Shown here: positions 35,230 to 47,962 of the stretch, in pieces
How positions within the stretch are numbered: the stretch's first letter is position 1
How the letters are laid out: the number at the start of each line of letters is the position of its first letter
From: Prostheceraeus crozeri
Lineage: Eukaryota; Platyhelminthes; Polycladida; Euryleptidae
DNA length: 64,000 bases
Direction of reading: 5' to 3'
NCBI GenBank assembly: GCA_907163375.1
Contig: CAJQUW010015652.1
Span: forward strand, 62,001-126,000
Translations under genes and position numbers: made by a program
Notes under the pieces: generated by a model
What the model saw: the letters and a program-made list of their open reading frames with translations, nothing else
What the model was told of the DNA's origin: nothing
Databases searched by the model: none

Positions 35230-38200
35230 AATGAAATGCAGGAGTACACGTCAAATACGGCTATTGTCAAATGAAATATAAGAAATTATCATGCATAGAA
35301 CACTTGGCTGCCACATGCTTCTTCTTTATACTGAACCAATACTTCTTTCCACGCATTCATTCGACAAAGTGACGACAAGTTGGCAGAGAGAAAACTACAG
35401 AAAACTCCAATTTCTCTGCATATTTCGCTTTCGAATTATTCAGAAACTTCACCAGGGGGCAAAATATCCTTCTTTCACTTGAACGAAGTTGAAATGTGCT
35501 TCATTGATTCAAATCAGGTCGAATGATGATGTTTCACAATTAGTGTTGATTGATGCTATCTGACTTAATCACTCGATAATTGGAGAATGAATGACATTTG
35601 ATTGTTAGTGGAGATTAATTTGTGTCTTTGACAGCATTTTCATTTCATTGAAGTCCCAAACGTGGTTCATACTTTGCTTTTGCATTCTTATTTCTGAGGG
35701 ATTGAAATTCATCTAAAATGGAATGCCACAAAGGCGAAATTAATCAATTTTTGAAATACTTCATTCTTGTATCAGGTAGGTGAACATTTCGCCAGATGAA
35801 GCTTTTTGTAATTCGAGTTCTATTCCAGTGACATTTTCAGAATTATTGCCCATCCATCACCCTTCATCTACTCATCTCCCAGTTGTATTATCATTGACTT
35901 ATGAATGAAAATCTCTCTCAACTATGCAGAGGAGAAAAATAAAAGAATCTCATTTTGAAAGAAAATAATAATTTTACGAACTTGCACAAGAAAAATATTT
36001 CTCTTGAAGCAGCATTAGCCTACCGATGATTTACAAATTAAGAGCAATTGATGCATAAATATCATCTCATCGGAGGAAAGAATCCACAAATATTTTGGCT
36101 TCATTCCTTGGTTGAAGAGTTGTTTCTCAGAGCGCTAGTCACCGTATCACGATGAATGATTCCAAAGTTTGATATTCCTGACGTCTCTGGGTGTGCCGCA
36201 TGGCTACGGTTTGGCACTTTGTTTGTTTATCTCCTTAAATGGCCCAGTCACTCACTGTCCGTTCACCGTCCTCAGCTGTGCTTTTCGCAGATAAATTTGC
36301 AGTCATTGAACCTCTTCCAGCAAGCAATAATTTCTCCATGTTGTTTATTAAGCTGGCGGGATTCGAAATTGCTTCGAAGATGCTGAATAGAATGACCCGA
36401 AACATGGAAATATATCAGCGGATGATCATATGTCACGCTGCACATATTCAGATTTAAAATCATCAACACTGCCCACAAAGATTGAATATCTTGAGAAATT
36501 TGAAGCCTTTGGTTTCGCGCAATGTAGGCCTCCTGTTTGGTGTTTATCATAGCCTCATTGATGTACTTCTTTGTAGCAGCTTCTACTCTTCCGTGTTGGT
36601 TGGCAGTTAAACAAAATGCACGACTGACTAATTCCTATGAGCGAGCTCATCGCATTATCTGTGGCTAATGTTGTTGCCAATCAATTTAGACCAGTCTTAT
36701 GCAATTTGCACAAGCGGGGAGTTTTCAAAATATGACTGTTTCAAAAGCTATCCCTTCCATAACCTTGTGTTCAGTCATATGCCGCGCAGTGGATATTTCA
36801 ACTTGAATTACTTTTATTCTTCAATAAGAATGTACTAATTCTTCCCATTTTCATTTATAAAAGGCACAGTTGGCGATCTTTTACATATCTCCCAGCGTTT
36901 CTGTGAAACTGTTTCGTTTGTCCTTGTGTGTTCATGGATGCATCGATTTGTAAACCGTTTGCGGTAAATGTCATTTCGTGATGCCATAATTTCACATAAC
37001 TCTGAATAAACGATTGCTTCCTTGTTCAAACTCACGCAGGCCTGCATGTAAATTATATCTGTACATTTGAGAGCTGAATCTATCAGCAGCGGAAAATTAG
37101 ATACCTGCCTCTCCCTATATTTATTGCCTGGAATGAAATGACGCGCTGTGTAGGAAAAATACCACCAAAAACTGACAGCCGGATGAAGACAACGTCGAGG
37201 ATGCTAGCCTAAGTTTTTCTATAACAGTTGGTTGCACGTTACCAGCAATGAAACAAAAGTGTGATAAGTTCTCAGAGTAGTGTTTGAACTTTCCTACTAC
37301 TATCCTTACTACTACTACGTCTGCTATCTTTCAAATTGTTGATAAGACTGGTTTACTTCATCGGCAAGATACGCACTTTAGTATGACGATCGTCATTGAT
37401 GCGGGATAATTCAAATGTGTAAGATCGATGGCTTTCATCAAGATGACCACCAGTCCGGCGTTGACTATATTTAGAAAGTACACAGACAACTGAAAATGTA
37501 CCATCGTCAATCACAGGAGGTCGCCCACCGCATCCCTACGACGCAACATAGTTATCAATGTGCGCTCTCGTCCATGCATGTTATAAAGTACATACCTAAC
37601 TCTGATTTCTATGTTTCAGCAGACCACTTATCACTTCAATCCTACCAAAAAGTGCCATCGGCTGGCAATTGCATCAGTATTTGCACTTTTAATGGACCTG
37701 CTCTTGAACATGTTTATCTCTTCTTCAATTCTTCATATTATCAACCAAAATACTTGAGAAATCAATTTGTAGGTAGACACGTCAATGCGGCTTGAAAGAA
37801 TTGCTTTCAGAAATGACCAGATGGAACTCTTGGGAAATAGCAGCTGTATATAATAGTTCCGTTAAATTAAGAGAGGATTCGTTATATTTGGAAGGAAGAT
37901 TGTTATGAAGAGACAATATGAGTATTGAGGAAATACTGCAGATGGTGATAATAAAATATCCTGTCATTGCTAAGAGATTGATAAAAATAGACTGAATTGC
38001 AAAATCTTATGGGTCTCATGGGATCCCCTTTTTTGATTTGCAAAGGAATAGGTTGCTGTCTGATGACAGTTTGATTTAATTTGCAATCAGAAGAAATTAG
38101 GTAATGAATTGAGATTATGAGATAAAGTTTCGTGGAGATGAAAAAATATCAAACTTGTGAGTGATGTCTCAGACAGGCTTCTGCCACAAAAAGATGCTGT

Positions 38201-39050
38201 CAATGTTAGCAGTACATAACTCAAACTTGAGGCAAGCGTTAAAGATGTAAGGTCATTGTTTAAACTATAGAAAATATTTTCTATTTTCTCTACATTTTTT
38301 CTACTATTTCTCTTCATCAAAAAGCTCAACTTTGGATGAAAAGTTACGAATCCGCAAATGCAGCTTTGACAATGGAAATCTGACAGTCTATGATAATTAA
38401 GGGCTAGAAATCGTTGTCATAACAACGGTGACAATGGGAAGCTACCGGCAGTTTATCAGTATAATTTGTAAATGTTTACGGTTGCTATAATTTCTCTTTA
38501 TATGTAAAAACATTTTGATAGATTGTCTTACAATAAATCGCCTTGTGGCAAGAATCTACAGTACCTACAAGAAAAGTTGCATGTTTCAGTAATTGAATTC
38601 TTCTTAAGATCTATGCACCTTCTGTGCATTGTTGCTGAATAAGTAGGTTTATCAACCAATATTTGTCATTTTTCAGAAGTCTCAAAATTTGCATAATTAA
38701 GGCCGTCTAGTTTGAGGTGATTCATGTGGATCATAGTTTGAACTCATGCATGTAGATGTCTCAAGACTGATATATTTCAACACTAGAATGCCCAAGCGGA
38801 AGCTTTAATTGGCCATTCCCTTACGATCAGATGAACAATCAAATCGACCTGACATTTTCTGACTTTAGTCAATTTTTAGCTAGTTTACAATGATATAGTG
38901 ATCGTTTAGTTAAATTTAATGGTTTACAAATGGCTTGCTGCAAGGGGGACATTGCCATGCGGTCATTTTGATCGCAAAAATTGGTGAGCTCTATCTCACC
39001 GAACCCGCTTTCCTGATCTAAAGCAGCTACGTAACCCCAGATAATTTCTA
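35230..39050. other. Unannotated 3.8 kb, no gene seen
   Basis: Only short frames of mixed composition, apart from the dispersed repeat at 38530-38615. Nothing recognisable. Confidence 0.45.
38530..38615 (+). repeat. Dispersed repeat, 'aatcgcc..ggcaagaat' family
   Basis: It contains acaataaatcgccttgtggc, aagaatctacag and gtttcagtaattgaattc. It is the best-preserved copy here of the family also seen, reversed, at 1253-1330. Family unknown. Confidence 0.5.
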
Positions 39051-39146
39051 TACGTCCCTTCGTCCTTGCAATGACTTGCTGAAGCAGTCGATCACCTGTG
39101 ATGGAGCAGAAAGTATACCAAACGTATATAGTATGAAAACTAAGGC

Positions 39147-39806
39147 GTTGGGTACTTCTATTCTTCCCCCCCCCAACATTTCTGTTGTTGACACCCGGAA
39201 GTGTTGCATCGTCAACGATCTTCTCTTGCTCCTACCTGTTCTCACTAACGTCGCATAGCGTTGAGTGTGTAAAACTCCTCTTATCTGACTTGTAGAACAT
39301 TTACAGCCTCAGAATTAGACAACTGCTCGTAATTTGTCTGTAGACAGCAATCACACGAAGTTCATGATCACAGCTGTACCTTGTATTCTAACTGAGTATC
39401 CAAGGGGCCAATCCTTCATCCCAGGGTTCAAGTAAGACTTCTCAGTCGTGCTGCAGTGTCACTCAGTGAGAGATCAAGTCTATTCTAAACCCAATGTGAC
39501 TAACTTCGGCAAAATTTGATGATTTGGAAAACTTAAAAAATGTGGGGGAAAGAATAGAAGTACCCAAGGTACAGCTATGATCATGAACTTCGTGTGATTG
39601 TTGTCTACAGACAAATGACGAGCAGTTGTCTAATTCTGAGGCTGTAAATGTTCGACAATGCAGATAAGAGGAGTTTTACACACTCAACGCTACGCAACGA
39701 TAGTGAGATTGCCCGCAGGAGCAAGAGAAGATCGTTGACGATGCAACACTTTCGGGTGTCAACAACAGAAATGTGGGGGTGAGGGGAAAGAAGAGAAGTA
39801 CCAGGG
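39147..39806. repeat. Large inverted repeat, arms ~240-260 bases
   Basis: Arm 39147-39406 reads gggtacttctattcttcccc through gttgttgacacccggaagtg to the 'agttcatgatcacagctg' block. Arm 39564-39806 is its inverse, with a ~155-base spacer. The same unit occurs singly at 4885-5185. It would fold into a long hairpin. No transposase and no clear target duplication. Confidence 0.8.
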
Positions 39807-40544
39807 ATTATACACCACACTTCTTTATAAGTCGAATTCTTCTGTGATCCTCACCGCATGTAAAGCAAAGAAGAACAAAACTCTATAGTATTATTAAGTT
39901 CTCTGCTCCAAGCAGTCTTGGTCAGTGATACTATCAAACGCAAACCTGAGACAATTGTGTATTACAATCAGACAAAAGGATGAGTAGACTCACTGGATCA
40001 GATGGCAAAACTGTATTTGGCAAAAGTGGAGCAAGAAGATGGACGCTTGCAGTGTTCTTTAATTTATTAGATCTGGCAGCAATAAATGCATTTCTAGACT
40101 TATAAATGGCAGTAATATCAGTCGCCAAACCTATTTGCAAAGTCTGAGTGAAGAACTTTGTCTAATCAGCGGCAGTTCAACTCAAAGCACTCTAATTCCT
40201 AAAACTAGTGCAGCATTCTGCACTCAGAAGCAATGCTATCTGTAGAAATAACTCAAATATGCTGTGTCAACTATACAGCAAACTGTCTGTGGAACCTGTG
40301 CATCCTTCAAGAATTGTGACAATTGAATGATGCGCATTTCTTAAAATTCCTTTGAAATTGCTATACATATAATATATATCCCAAAAAATTGGATTTCAAG
40401 TTAAGAACAAAAATTTAATTTCGGGAAATAGCGATCTTTGATTTATTCATCTAAATTAGCAATTGAAAAAAGCAATGGTCATTCAGCACCCAGTAAGAGA
40501 TAACTGCGGTCAAAATAACCTCAGTTTGGCATTTGTGGGGCGCC

Positions 40545-41068
40545 AAATTTAATAATAATAATAAATGTCGTATATTTGAAGAAAATACAGTCTCAATAAT
40601 AAAAATCGTGAGACGGTCAAAAAGTAAATTTTTACAAAGTAATCAAAAATATTCTTTAACAGAAAGTCACACAAAGCCACTATTTACAGGCCTACACATA
40701 CTTGGAAGGAAAGATCTATGTCTTAAGACGAGATCACACTTTGGGACACGAAATTTGCCAGAAAACGGAAGGACATCTGGTTTGAAATGATGGAGCGGAT
40801 GTTCAGGGTCACTAAGTTACTGCGAGAATAGTTTAAATGCCAGGATAGTTCGTCGGTAGTTCAGAGGCAAAAAATTATCACATAAAGAACTTGAAGTACC
40901 ACATATAGTTCTATGCGCTCGTCTTTGCACCAAATCAAATAGATCACTATCTTTTTGATGTATTGAAATTAATAATGTAGCACAATACTTGAGGATATTT
41001 CGGATGGTGGAGTTGTAAATGGTCACATGTATTTTGGACACTCTAGTGTGGTATGCTCTGAGCTGCAT
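40545..41068 (-). mobile_element. LINE 3' fragment
   Basis: Minus strand: VTIYNSTIRNILKYCATLL, LVQRRAHRTICGTSSSL, LPLNYRRTILAFKLFSQ. After one in-frame TAA (40817-40819) the frame continues HPLHHFKPDVLPFSGKF, which is the usual LINE C-terminal '.HPLH' motif. The end is an (att)n tail at 40548-40563. It is 5'-truncated, CR1/I-like by its C-terminal style. Confidence 0.7.
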
Positions 41069-42214
41069 GGGCTATGTAGAAAATCATAGCAGATTTAAGT
41101 TTTTTGCAGATCAGAGTCTTGGATTTCACGTTCAGAAAGTTCTACACGCACGCCGACGATTTAGGCTGTCATTTGAAAGCTGATTCCAGTCCACAACATA
41201 GACGGATTTGTATGGGTCAACCACGGACACACATGTCTGTTAAGTTCTTGTTTGGATGACACACAGCGGACTCATAAACTCCTGATGATGGAAGTTAGCG
41301 AATTCTGTAGAACCATTAAATCAACTTGGATGAACTTTTCTTTCCTGAGTTGGAGTTCAGTTGGCGCTGCCATTATCTTTCTCTTCCAGACACTATGTTA
41401 ATTACGATGGAATTTCTCACTTCTCTCTTCCCCATCGAGTCGAACATAGAGATCCCTGAAAGAACTTTTAGGATGAGAATCACACGATGGCGTGATTGTT
41501 AATTAATCATAACAAATGAAAAAAATCTGTGGAAATCACTTTGAAAGAGGCAAACAACAGAAAACACGAAATCTGAGGAATATGTAGAAATAGTCAACAT
41601 TCAACTTGGTTAAAAGGGTGTGCTTGTGGGATGATGCTTTCGATCTCTCCTGAAATCATCGAAGCGACCATTCCGACCGTGAGTGACAAGCCACCTGGTG
41701 CAACCGCGCGTATTCGATGCCAAATGCTCAGTGAATTTGCGTGCTACAGATGAGAAAACGTGGGTCACAAAGTCAACTCAGCCTTGACTGGCAGCTGCCA
41801 AGATCTTGTCAACGTCAGGCTCGATGTGTACGTGATGATGAAATGAGCCGATATGAGTCTTTTCAACAAAATCCATTCACTAACAAGTCATCCATTCGAC
41901 AGGAAATGAGAGATTAAAATGTATTTCTTCTCTTCATATGGAGAGCAGGAAATATTTCTGTTGATTCTCATCAAAATGACGGAGAAAGGTAATTTTCAAG
42001 TTACTCTTAGAATTTATTAACAAGGCGACGACGATTCCTAGTTAAGGTCAAAACGGCAGATGGCAGGCAGAATGGGAATTCCATCGTAAATTTTGGAAGC
42101 TTTTAACAATCTAGATTTGAATAACAACCTTAGATAGCTAGCTGAGATTAAGCATGTATGACATTGAGAGGCATCATTATGCAGCGAACACTGGAGGGAT
42201 TTATGTGTGACCAA

Positions 42215-43172
42215 ATTCCAGCAGCGAGCACGAGTTTCTGCAGGGAACGAGGCCGACAATGACACTTTCACAAAATGATGTACACCTCATAGTCCGGCAG
42301 CCAGCACGAGTTTGTGGAGGGAACGAGGCCGACAATGAGACTTTCACAGAATGATGCGCACCTCATAGTCCGGCAGCCAGCACGAGTTTTTGGAGGGAAC
42401 GAGGCCGACAATGACACTTTCACAAAATGATGCGCACCTCATAGTCCGGCAGCCAGCACGAGTTTGTGGAGGGAACGATGCCGACAATGACACTTTCACA
42501 AAATGATGTGCACCTCATAGTCCGGCAGCCAGCACCTCATGCCTACTATGAAACTTCACGTCTGCCGAATTCTACCTGGTTTCTCCTCTTGGCAGACAGG
42601 ATCAAAGACAGACACATATTAATCAAATGGGACGAAGATCGCAGTTTTTGGCAAAAGTGAAACTTTCTATGTCTTCTCTTATTAACTGAAAAGTACTTAG
42701 TCCAGAGCCATAATTTTTACATGGAATGTCTTCAGGTCATTTCCTATGATGTGCTTCTGATCGGCGATGTATGTAAGAGTGTGCTTCAATGCGAATACAG
42801 TGGGTCAGCATGTTGGTGTTTGCAAAAATTAGGAAGGAGCGTTGTACAGGACTTCGTTCAATGGGTTGGAGGCGAGGGCATTTTTTGTTTTTCTCTGATC
42901 CTGTCTGACACGATAGAATTCGTTAGACCCGCAGAGTCGCAGTAGGCATGGGGTGTACATCATTCCGTGAAAGTTTCATTCTCGGCCTCGTTCCCTGCAC
43001 AAACTCGTTCTGGCTGCCACACTATGAGGTGTACATCATTTTTATGAAAGTCTCATTCTCGGCCTCGTTCCCTGTAGAGACTCGTTCTGGCTGCCGGACT
43101 ATGAGGTGTACATCATTTTGTGAAAGTCTCATTCTCGGCCTCGTTCCCTGCAGAAACTCGTGCTGGCTGCAG
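42215..43172. mobile_element. Foldback DNA element, copy 2, with 76-bp tandem repeats in both arms
   Basis: The left arm carries a 76-base unit repeated about four times. The block agtccggcag starts at 42291, 42367, 42443 and 42519, exactly 76 apart. The right arm (42951-43172) carries the same unit inverted about three times (ctatgaggtg at 43022 and 43099). The inner parts match the inner arms of 6905-7611. The central ~200 bases include a segment inverted relative to copy 1. Tandem repeats inside long inverted ends are the hallmark of Foldback/Galileo-type elements. Confidence 0.87.
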
Positions 43173-43179
43173 GAATACC

Positions 43180-45400
43180 ATCTCAGAAGCACCATTATCT
43201 AAGACAACATAAGGAACCATAGTAATCGACTTTTCGCTTTGTTTAACTTGCTGAGACTACATAATGGACAATAGCGGCTTCTTGATGAACAATTTCAACT
43301 GCTCGGTCAAGTTCCGATATAAGTCAACGTTGCTGGATTTTTCGAATTATCAAATTACTGAAATCGGCAGCAGTTTGCCTTAATTCTTGCAAGTTATTTC
43401 ATTAAAATTATTTGATGCTTAAGGAGAAATGATGATTACCGTGAATCTTTACAAACTTCACTGAGGTGGCTCCGGTACCTTCCTATTGTCACTAGATCAC
43501 TAGAAGCCGACATCGTTCTGTGGCTTCCCTGTGACAGTTTCAGACCGAGTTTCAGGGCCATTTTGACCGGGAAATTGCTAAGAAACGTTGACTTTGAAGT
43601 TCTCAGACTATGACGCAAATACTCCTTCTATGCTGTCTCACATGTTCAGACGAGACTCACAAACTTGTAAATAAGATGGAGAGACGGACTCGAGGGCATA
43701 CATGCAGAAGTCCATGAATTTGTTAATGAATTCGCCGCTGCCTCGATGTTGGCGAGGGAGGAGTCTGCATTCCATTACCTGTTGATGATCAGAAAAAAGT
43801 CGGCTCACCCGTCTTCGCATTCTTCTCTTCACGAGCAGCGCTTTGATTACCAGCTGAGGACATGCGGAGAGATTCTCTCCTGATATTCTCTCTGCGCGAT
43901 GTGAACTCTGCGGTAGTGAATGTGAAATTTCATCTTGTGAGTGAAATGATGTATTCCTCGTCTCTTGCACAGATACAATGGAAAATTGCAGCCGTGAAGT
44001 AGCTATTCTAATTCTTTATGTCAAAAGTGCATGCCATTATTAGATTTGTTCAATTTGGAGCTCTCCTTTCAAGACAAGCTGGCCATCAATCCTTTCTGCA
44101 ATCAGATTGATGTCTTCCTCAAATTTTCAACAAGAGTTACAAAGGTATGTTTGTTACCTCACGGCGTGAATTTCAGACATTTCCTTTGATATTTCATCCA
44201 ATAGGTCACGAGACGCCAGGAATTGCTGATATCAGGATTTGAAAAGTCAAGAGAATGCTCCTTTTGTTTGTGTTTTGATGAAATTCGATGCTGGATGAAC
44301 CTTTCTTGAAAACATTGATGAACAGTTGCTTTATGTCATCAACTTCATTTTCCAAGCTACAATCAAGTGCAGAGCAGAAGAAATGCTGCCATGAGCAAAC
44401 TAAACTATCTCCGAGGCTGTTGACGATGTTTAAAAATATCAAAAGCATAATTCTACTATACGGCTAAGAAAACTGAGCTTGAGATGTTTTACGATAAGAA
44501 TGCCAATGATGGCGAATGAGCTAGCCCAGGTCAGATAGAACTGCTGGTTCACATTCTAACTGTGTATCGCTGGCAAATCTGACTAATGTGAACAGCAGCC
44601 ATGTTACACATACAGTGCGATTTTACACTTTTTAAGAATAGTTTCAAAACGCTGGTCAAAAACTTCATGCTTAGAACAAGGCTTCAATGCTGGAAGGACG
44701 GATTAAAATGATTGTTTTAAAATGTTCGGTACGGGTGTAAAGTCATACTTCAAAAGCAGCTAAAATTGTAGCTTCAATATATTCCTTTATAATATAACAT
44801 TGCTCTTGTTGTCCCGACTTCGTGCAATCCCTAGAACGCCCACAAATAAAATTCGAAGAAAATTTTTATTTTTCAAAAAAGCTATATTTTGAAAATAATT
44901 TATGCATCAAAGGGTTAAATAGACTAATTCTTGATATTGAATTTTTCTCTCTCTTACTTCATTTTAACGAAATATGTCACATGGGCCTACATCTTTACGA
45001 GCCGCATAATGGTTAATTATCTATTTAGAAAGTGTCTTGAGTAGACCATACAGGAAATTCATATAACAATGTTCTTAACTTGATGTGAATGTTGATACAT
45101 TTATTACAAACTACGCAAATTACGCTCATCCATCACAATTGCGGTAATAATCAATTATTGAAGCACGTGAATCAACAGTCTCACTTGCGTATAACAGTGC
45201 ATAAAATATAGTTTCATATGCTATCATAAATTGTTGTATTATTAATATACTAATTGCGCTATGCACCAAAAAGTTCCTGATTAGAATCCAGAAAGCGATC
45301 AGCTTGTGAATAAGACATGTTTAGTAAGCATAGTATTCTAAAGGTGGTAAACCTTGCAAATCTTCACCTAGCAATTGTAAGCTTCTCCTCTACAACACAT
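43180..45400. other. Mostly unannotated, one weak exon candidate
   Basis: Apart from the candidate at 43661-43778 I see no gene. A dispersed-repeat piece (caaattactgaaatcgg) lies at 43345-43365. Confidence 0.4.
43661..43778 (-). CDS. Candidate internal exon, unrecognised
   Basis: Minus-strand candidate between acceptor ttttttctgatcatcaacag and donor acaagttt/gtgagt, 118 bases. It reads VMECRLLPRQHRGSGEFINK, then FMDFCMYALESVSPSYLQV. The next open stretch on the same strand (43618-43436) has an acceptor-like site, but its phase does not fit this donor without choosing a weaker one. I see no domain. It may be chance coding potential. Confidence 0.18.
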
Positions 45401-45403
45401 TTC

Positions 45404-45600
45404 AATCAATTGATTAATTGCAATTCTTCGATGACGCCAATCAATTAATTGCAACTTCGATGACACTTATCAATTAATTGCAATTCTTCGATGACACGAA
45501 CAAATTAATTGCAATTCTTCGATGACGCCAATCAATGAATTACAATTCTTTGATGGCACCAATAAATGAATTGCAATTTAATTGCAATTCATTGATACCC
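45404..45600. repeat. Satellite-like tandem repeat, ~31-base unit
   Basis: About six copies of a unit resembling caattaattgcaattcttcg + atgacgccaat, degrading to the right. The sequence nearby ends atgacaacccctgc at 45675, a hAT-like terminus (cagggg read inward), so the array may be part of a decayed element. Confidence 0.75.
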
Positions 45601-45844
45601 GCAAGCATTGTTTTTGATAGAAGTGATCAATTAATTGTGACCCATGAATTGCAATTAATTTATGACAACCCCTGCTTCAAAGATCATCGTGTCATCGAGA
45701 GCTCATGCATCTGCTGAAGACGCAATCATCTATCCGTGCTGATAACGTGCAGTGCCGTGCATTGAATTTGAAAGATATCCCAAACAAGTGATTTCAGAAT
45801 GTGCACCACTTGGTTACTTGTGGTCAATAGAATCAACAGAATTT

Positions 45845-46018
45845 CTATTGTTTCTCTAAAGTATAATTTGCATCTAATAAGTCTCCTCGCCACGATCGTC
45901 TGTCTTGAAATGTGAACATGTCCTCTTCATCCATCCACCACGTCTGCTGTCTGTCTCCTTCCCGCCTGATCCGAAGATCGCGTGCAGGAAAGTGTTGACA
46001 GATCTCACGTGTCATGAT
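45845..46018 (-). CDS. Candidate terminal exon next to the GA/CT tract
   Basis: Minus-strand open frame of 57 codons plus TAG. It follows a pyrimidine-rich acceptor-like stretch (ttttttctcttttattctc, then ggctggtgag). The peptide is rich in charge and Trp: REICQHFPARDLRIRREGDR, then WWMDEEDMF, then SWRGDLLDANYTLEKQ. Its composition is unlike the neighbouring repeats. The 1.9 kb tract starting near 46158 lies directly upstream and reads as pure pyrimidine on this strand. Family not recognised; there is no second exon to test phase. Confidence 0.25.
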   Translation of the reverse strand: MMTREICQHFPARDLRIRREGDRQQTWWMDEEDMFTFQDRRSWRGDLLDANYTLEKQ

Positions 46019-46157
46019 CTCACCAGCCGAGATGAGAATAAAAGAGAAAAAAGTTGCAACTGATTGATAAGTTCGTGATTTGAGCATTAGAAGGGCGTGA
46101 GAAGAATTACACGAACAAGCAAGAAAACGGTAATGACATCGAGAACTTTAGAGATCC

Positions 46158-47917
46158 AGGAAGAGAAAGAGAGAGATAGGGAGGGAGAGGGGGAGAGAGA
46201 GATAGGGAGGGAGGTCGAGGGGGAGAGAGATAGGGAGGGAGAGGGGGAGAGAGAGAGATAGGGAGGGAGAGGGGGAGAGAGAGAGATAGGGAGGGAGAGG
46301 GGAGAGAGAGAGATAGGGAGGGAGAGGGGGAGAGAGAGGGAGAGGGGGAGAGAGAGAGATAGGGGGAGAGATAGAGATAGGGAGGGATGTCGAGGGGGAG
46401 AGAGAGATAGGGAGGGAGGTCGAGGGGGAGAGAGAGAGAGATAGGGAGGGAGAGGGGAGAGAGAGAGTGAGATCGAGGGGAGAGAGAGATAGGGAGGGAG
46501 AGGGGGAGAGAGAGAGATAGGGAGGGAGAGGGGGGAGAGAGAGAGTGAGTGAGTGAGTGAGGGAGAGAGAGTGAGGTCGAGGGGGAGAGAGGGAGAGAGA
46601 GAGAGAGAGATAGGGAGAGAGAGGGGAGAGAGAGATAGGGAGGGAGAGGGGGAGAGAGAGAGATAGGGAGGGAGAGGGGGGAGAGAGAGAGAGTGAGAGA
46701 GAGTGAGAGAGAGAGAGTGAGGTCGAGGGGAGAGAGAGAGAGAGAGAGAGAGAGGGGGGAGAGAGAGAGATAGGGAGGGAGAGGGGGAGAGAGAGAGATA
46801 GGGGGGAGAGATAGAGATAGGGAAGGAGGTCGAGGGGGAGAGAGAGAGATAGGGAGGGAGGTCGAGGGGGAGAGAGAGATAGGGAGGGAGAGGGGAGAGA
46901 GAGTGAGATCGAGGGGAGAGAGAGATAGGGAGGGAGAGGGGAGAGAGAGAGAGTGAGTGAGTGAGTGAGTGAGAGAGAGAGTGAGGTCGAGGGGGAGAGA
47001 GGGAGAGAGAGAGAGAGAGATAGGGAGGGAGAGAGAGAGAGAGAGAGAGAGAGATAGGGAGAGAGAGGGGGAGAGAGAGAGTGAGGTCGAGGGGAGAGAG
47101 ATAGGGAGGGAGGTCGAGGGGGAGTGAGATAGGGTGGGAGAGGGGAGAGAGAGAGATAGGGAGGGAGAGGGGGAGAGAGAGAGATAGGGAGGGAGAGGGG
47201 AGAGAGAGAGATAGGGAGGGAGAGGGGGAGAGAGAGGGAGAGGGGGAGAGAGAGAGATAGGGAGAGAGATAGAGATAGGGAGGGATGTCGAGGGGGAGAG
47301 AGAGATAGGGAGGGAGGTCGAGGGGGAGAGAGAGAGATAGGGAGGGAGAGGGGAGAGAGAGAGTGAGATCGAGGGGAGAGAGAGATAGGGAGGGAGAGGG
47401 GGAGAGAGAGAGATAGGGAGGGAGAGGGGGGAGAGAGAGAGTGAGTGAGTGAGTGAGGGAGAGAGAGTGAGGTCGAGGGGGAGAGAGAGAGAGAGAGAGA
47501 GAGATAGGGAGAGAGAGGGGAGAGAGAGATAGGGAGGGAGAGGGGGAGAGAGAGAGATAGGGAGGGAGAGGGGGGAGAGAGAGAGTGAGTGAGTGAGTGA
47601 GAGAGTGAGGTCGAGGGGGAGAGAGAGAGAGAGAGAGAGGGGGGAGAGAGAGAGATAGGGAGGGAGAGGGGGAGAGAGAGAGATAGGGGGGAGAGATAGA
47701 GATAGGGAAGGAGGTCGAGGGGGAGAGAGAGAGATAGGGAGGGAGGTCGAGGGGGAGAGAGAGATAGGGAGGGAGAGGGGAGAGAGAGTGAGATCGAGGG
47801 GAGAGAGAGATAGGGAGGGAGAGGGGAGAGAGAGAGAGTGAGTGAGTGAGTGAGTGAGTGAGTGAGAGAGAGAGTGAGGTCGAGGGGGAGAGAGGGAGAG
47901 AGAGAGAGAGAGATAGG

Positions 47918-47962
<45 letters not shown>

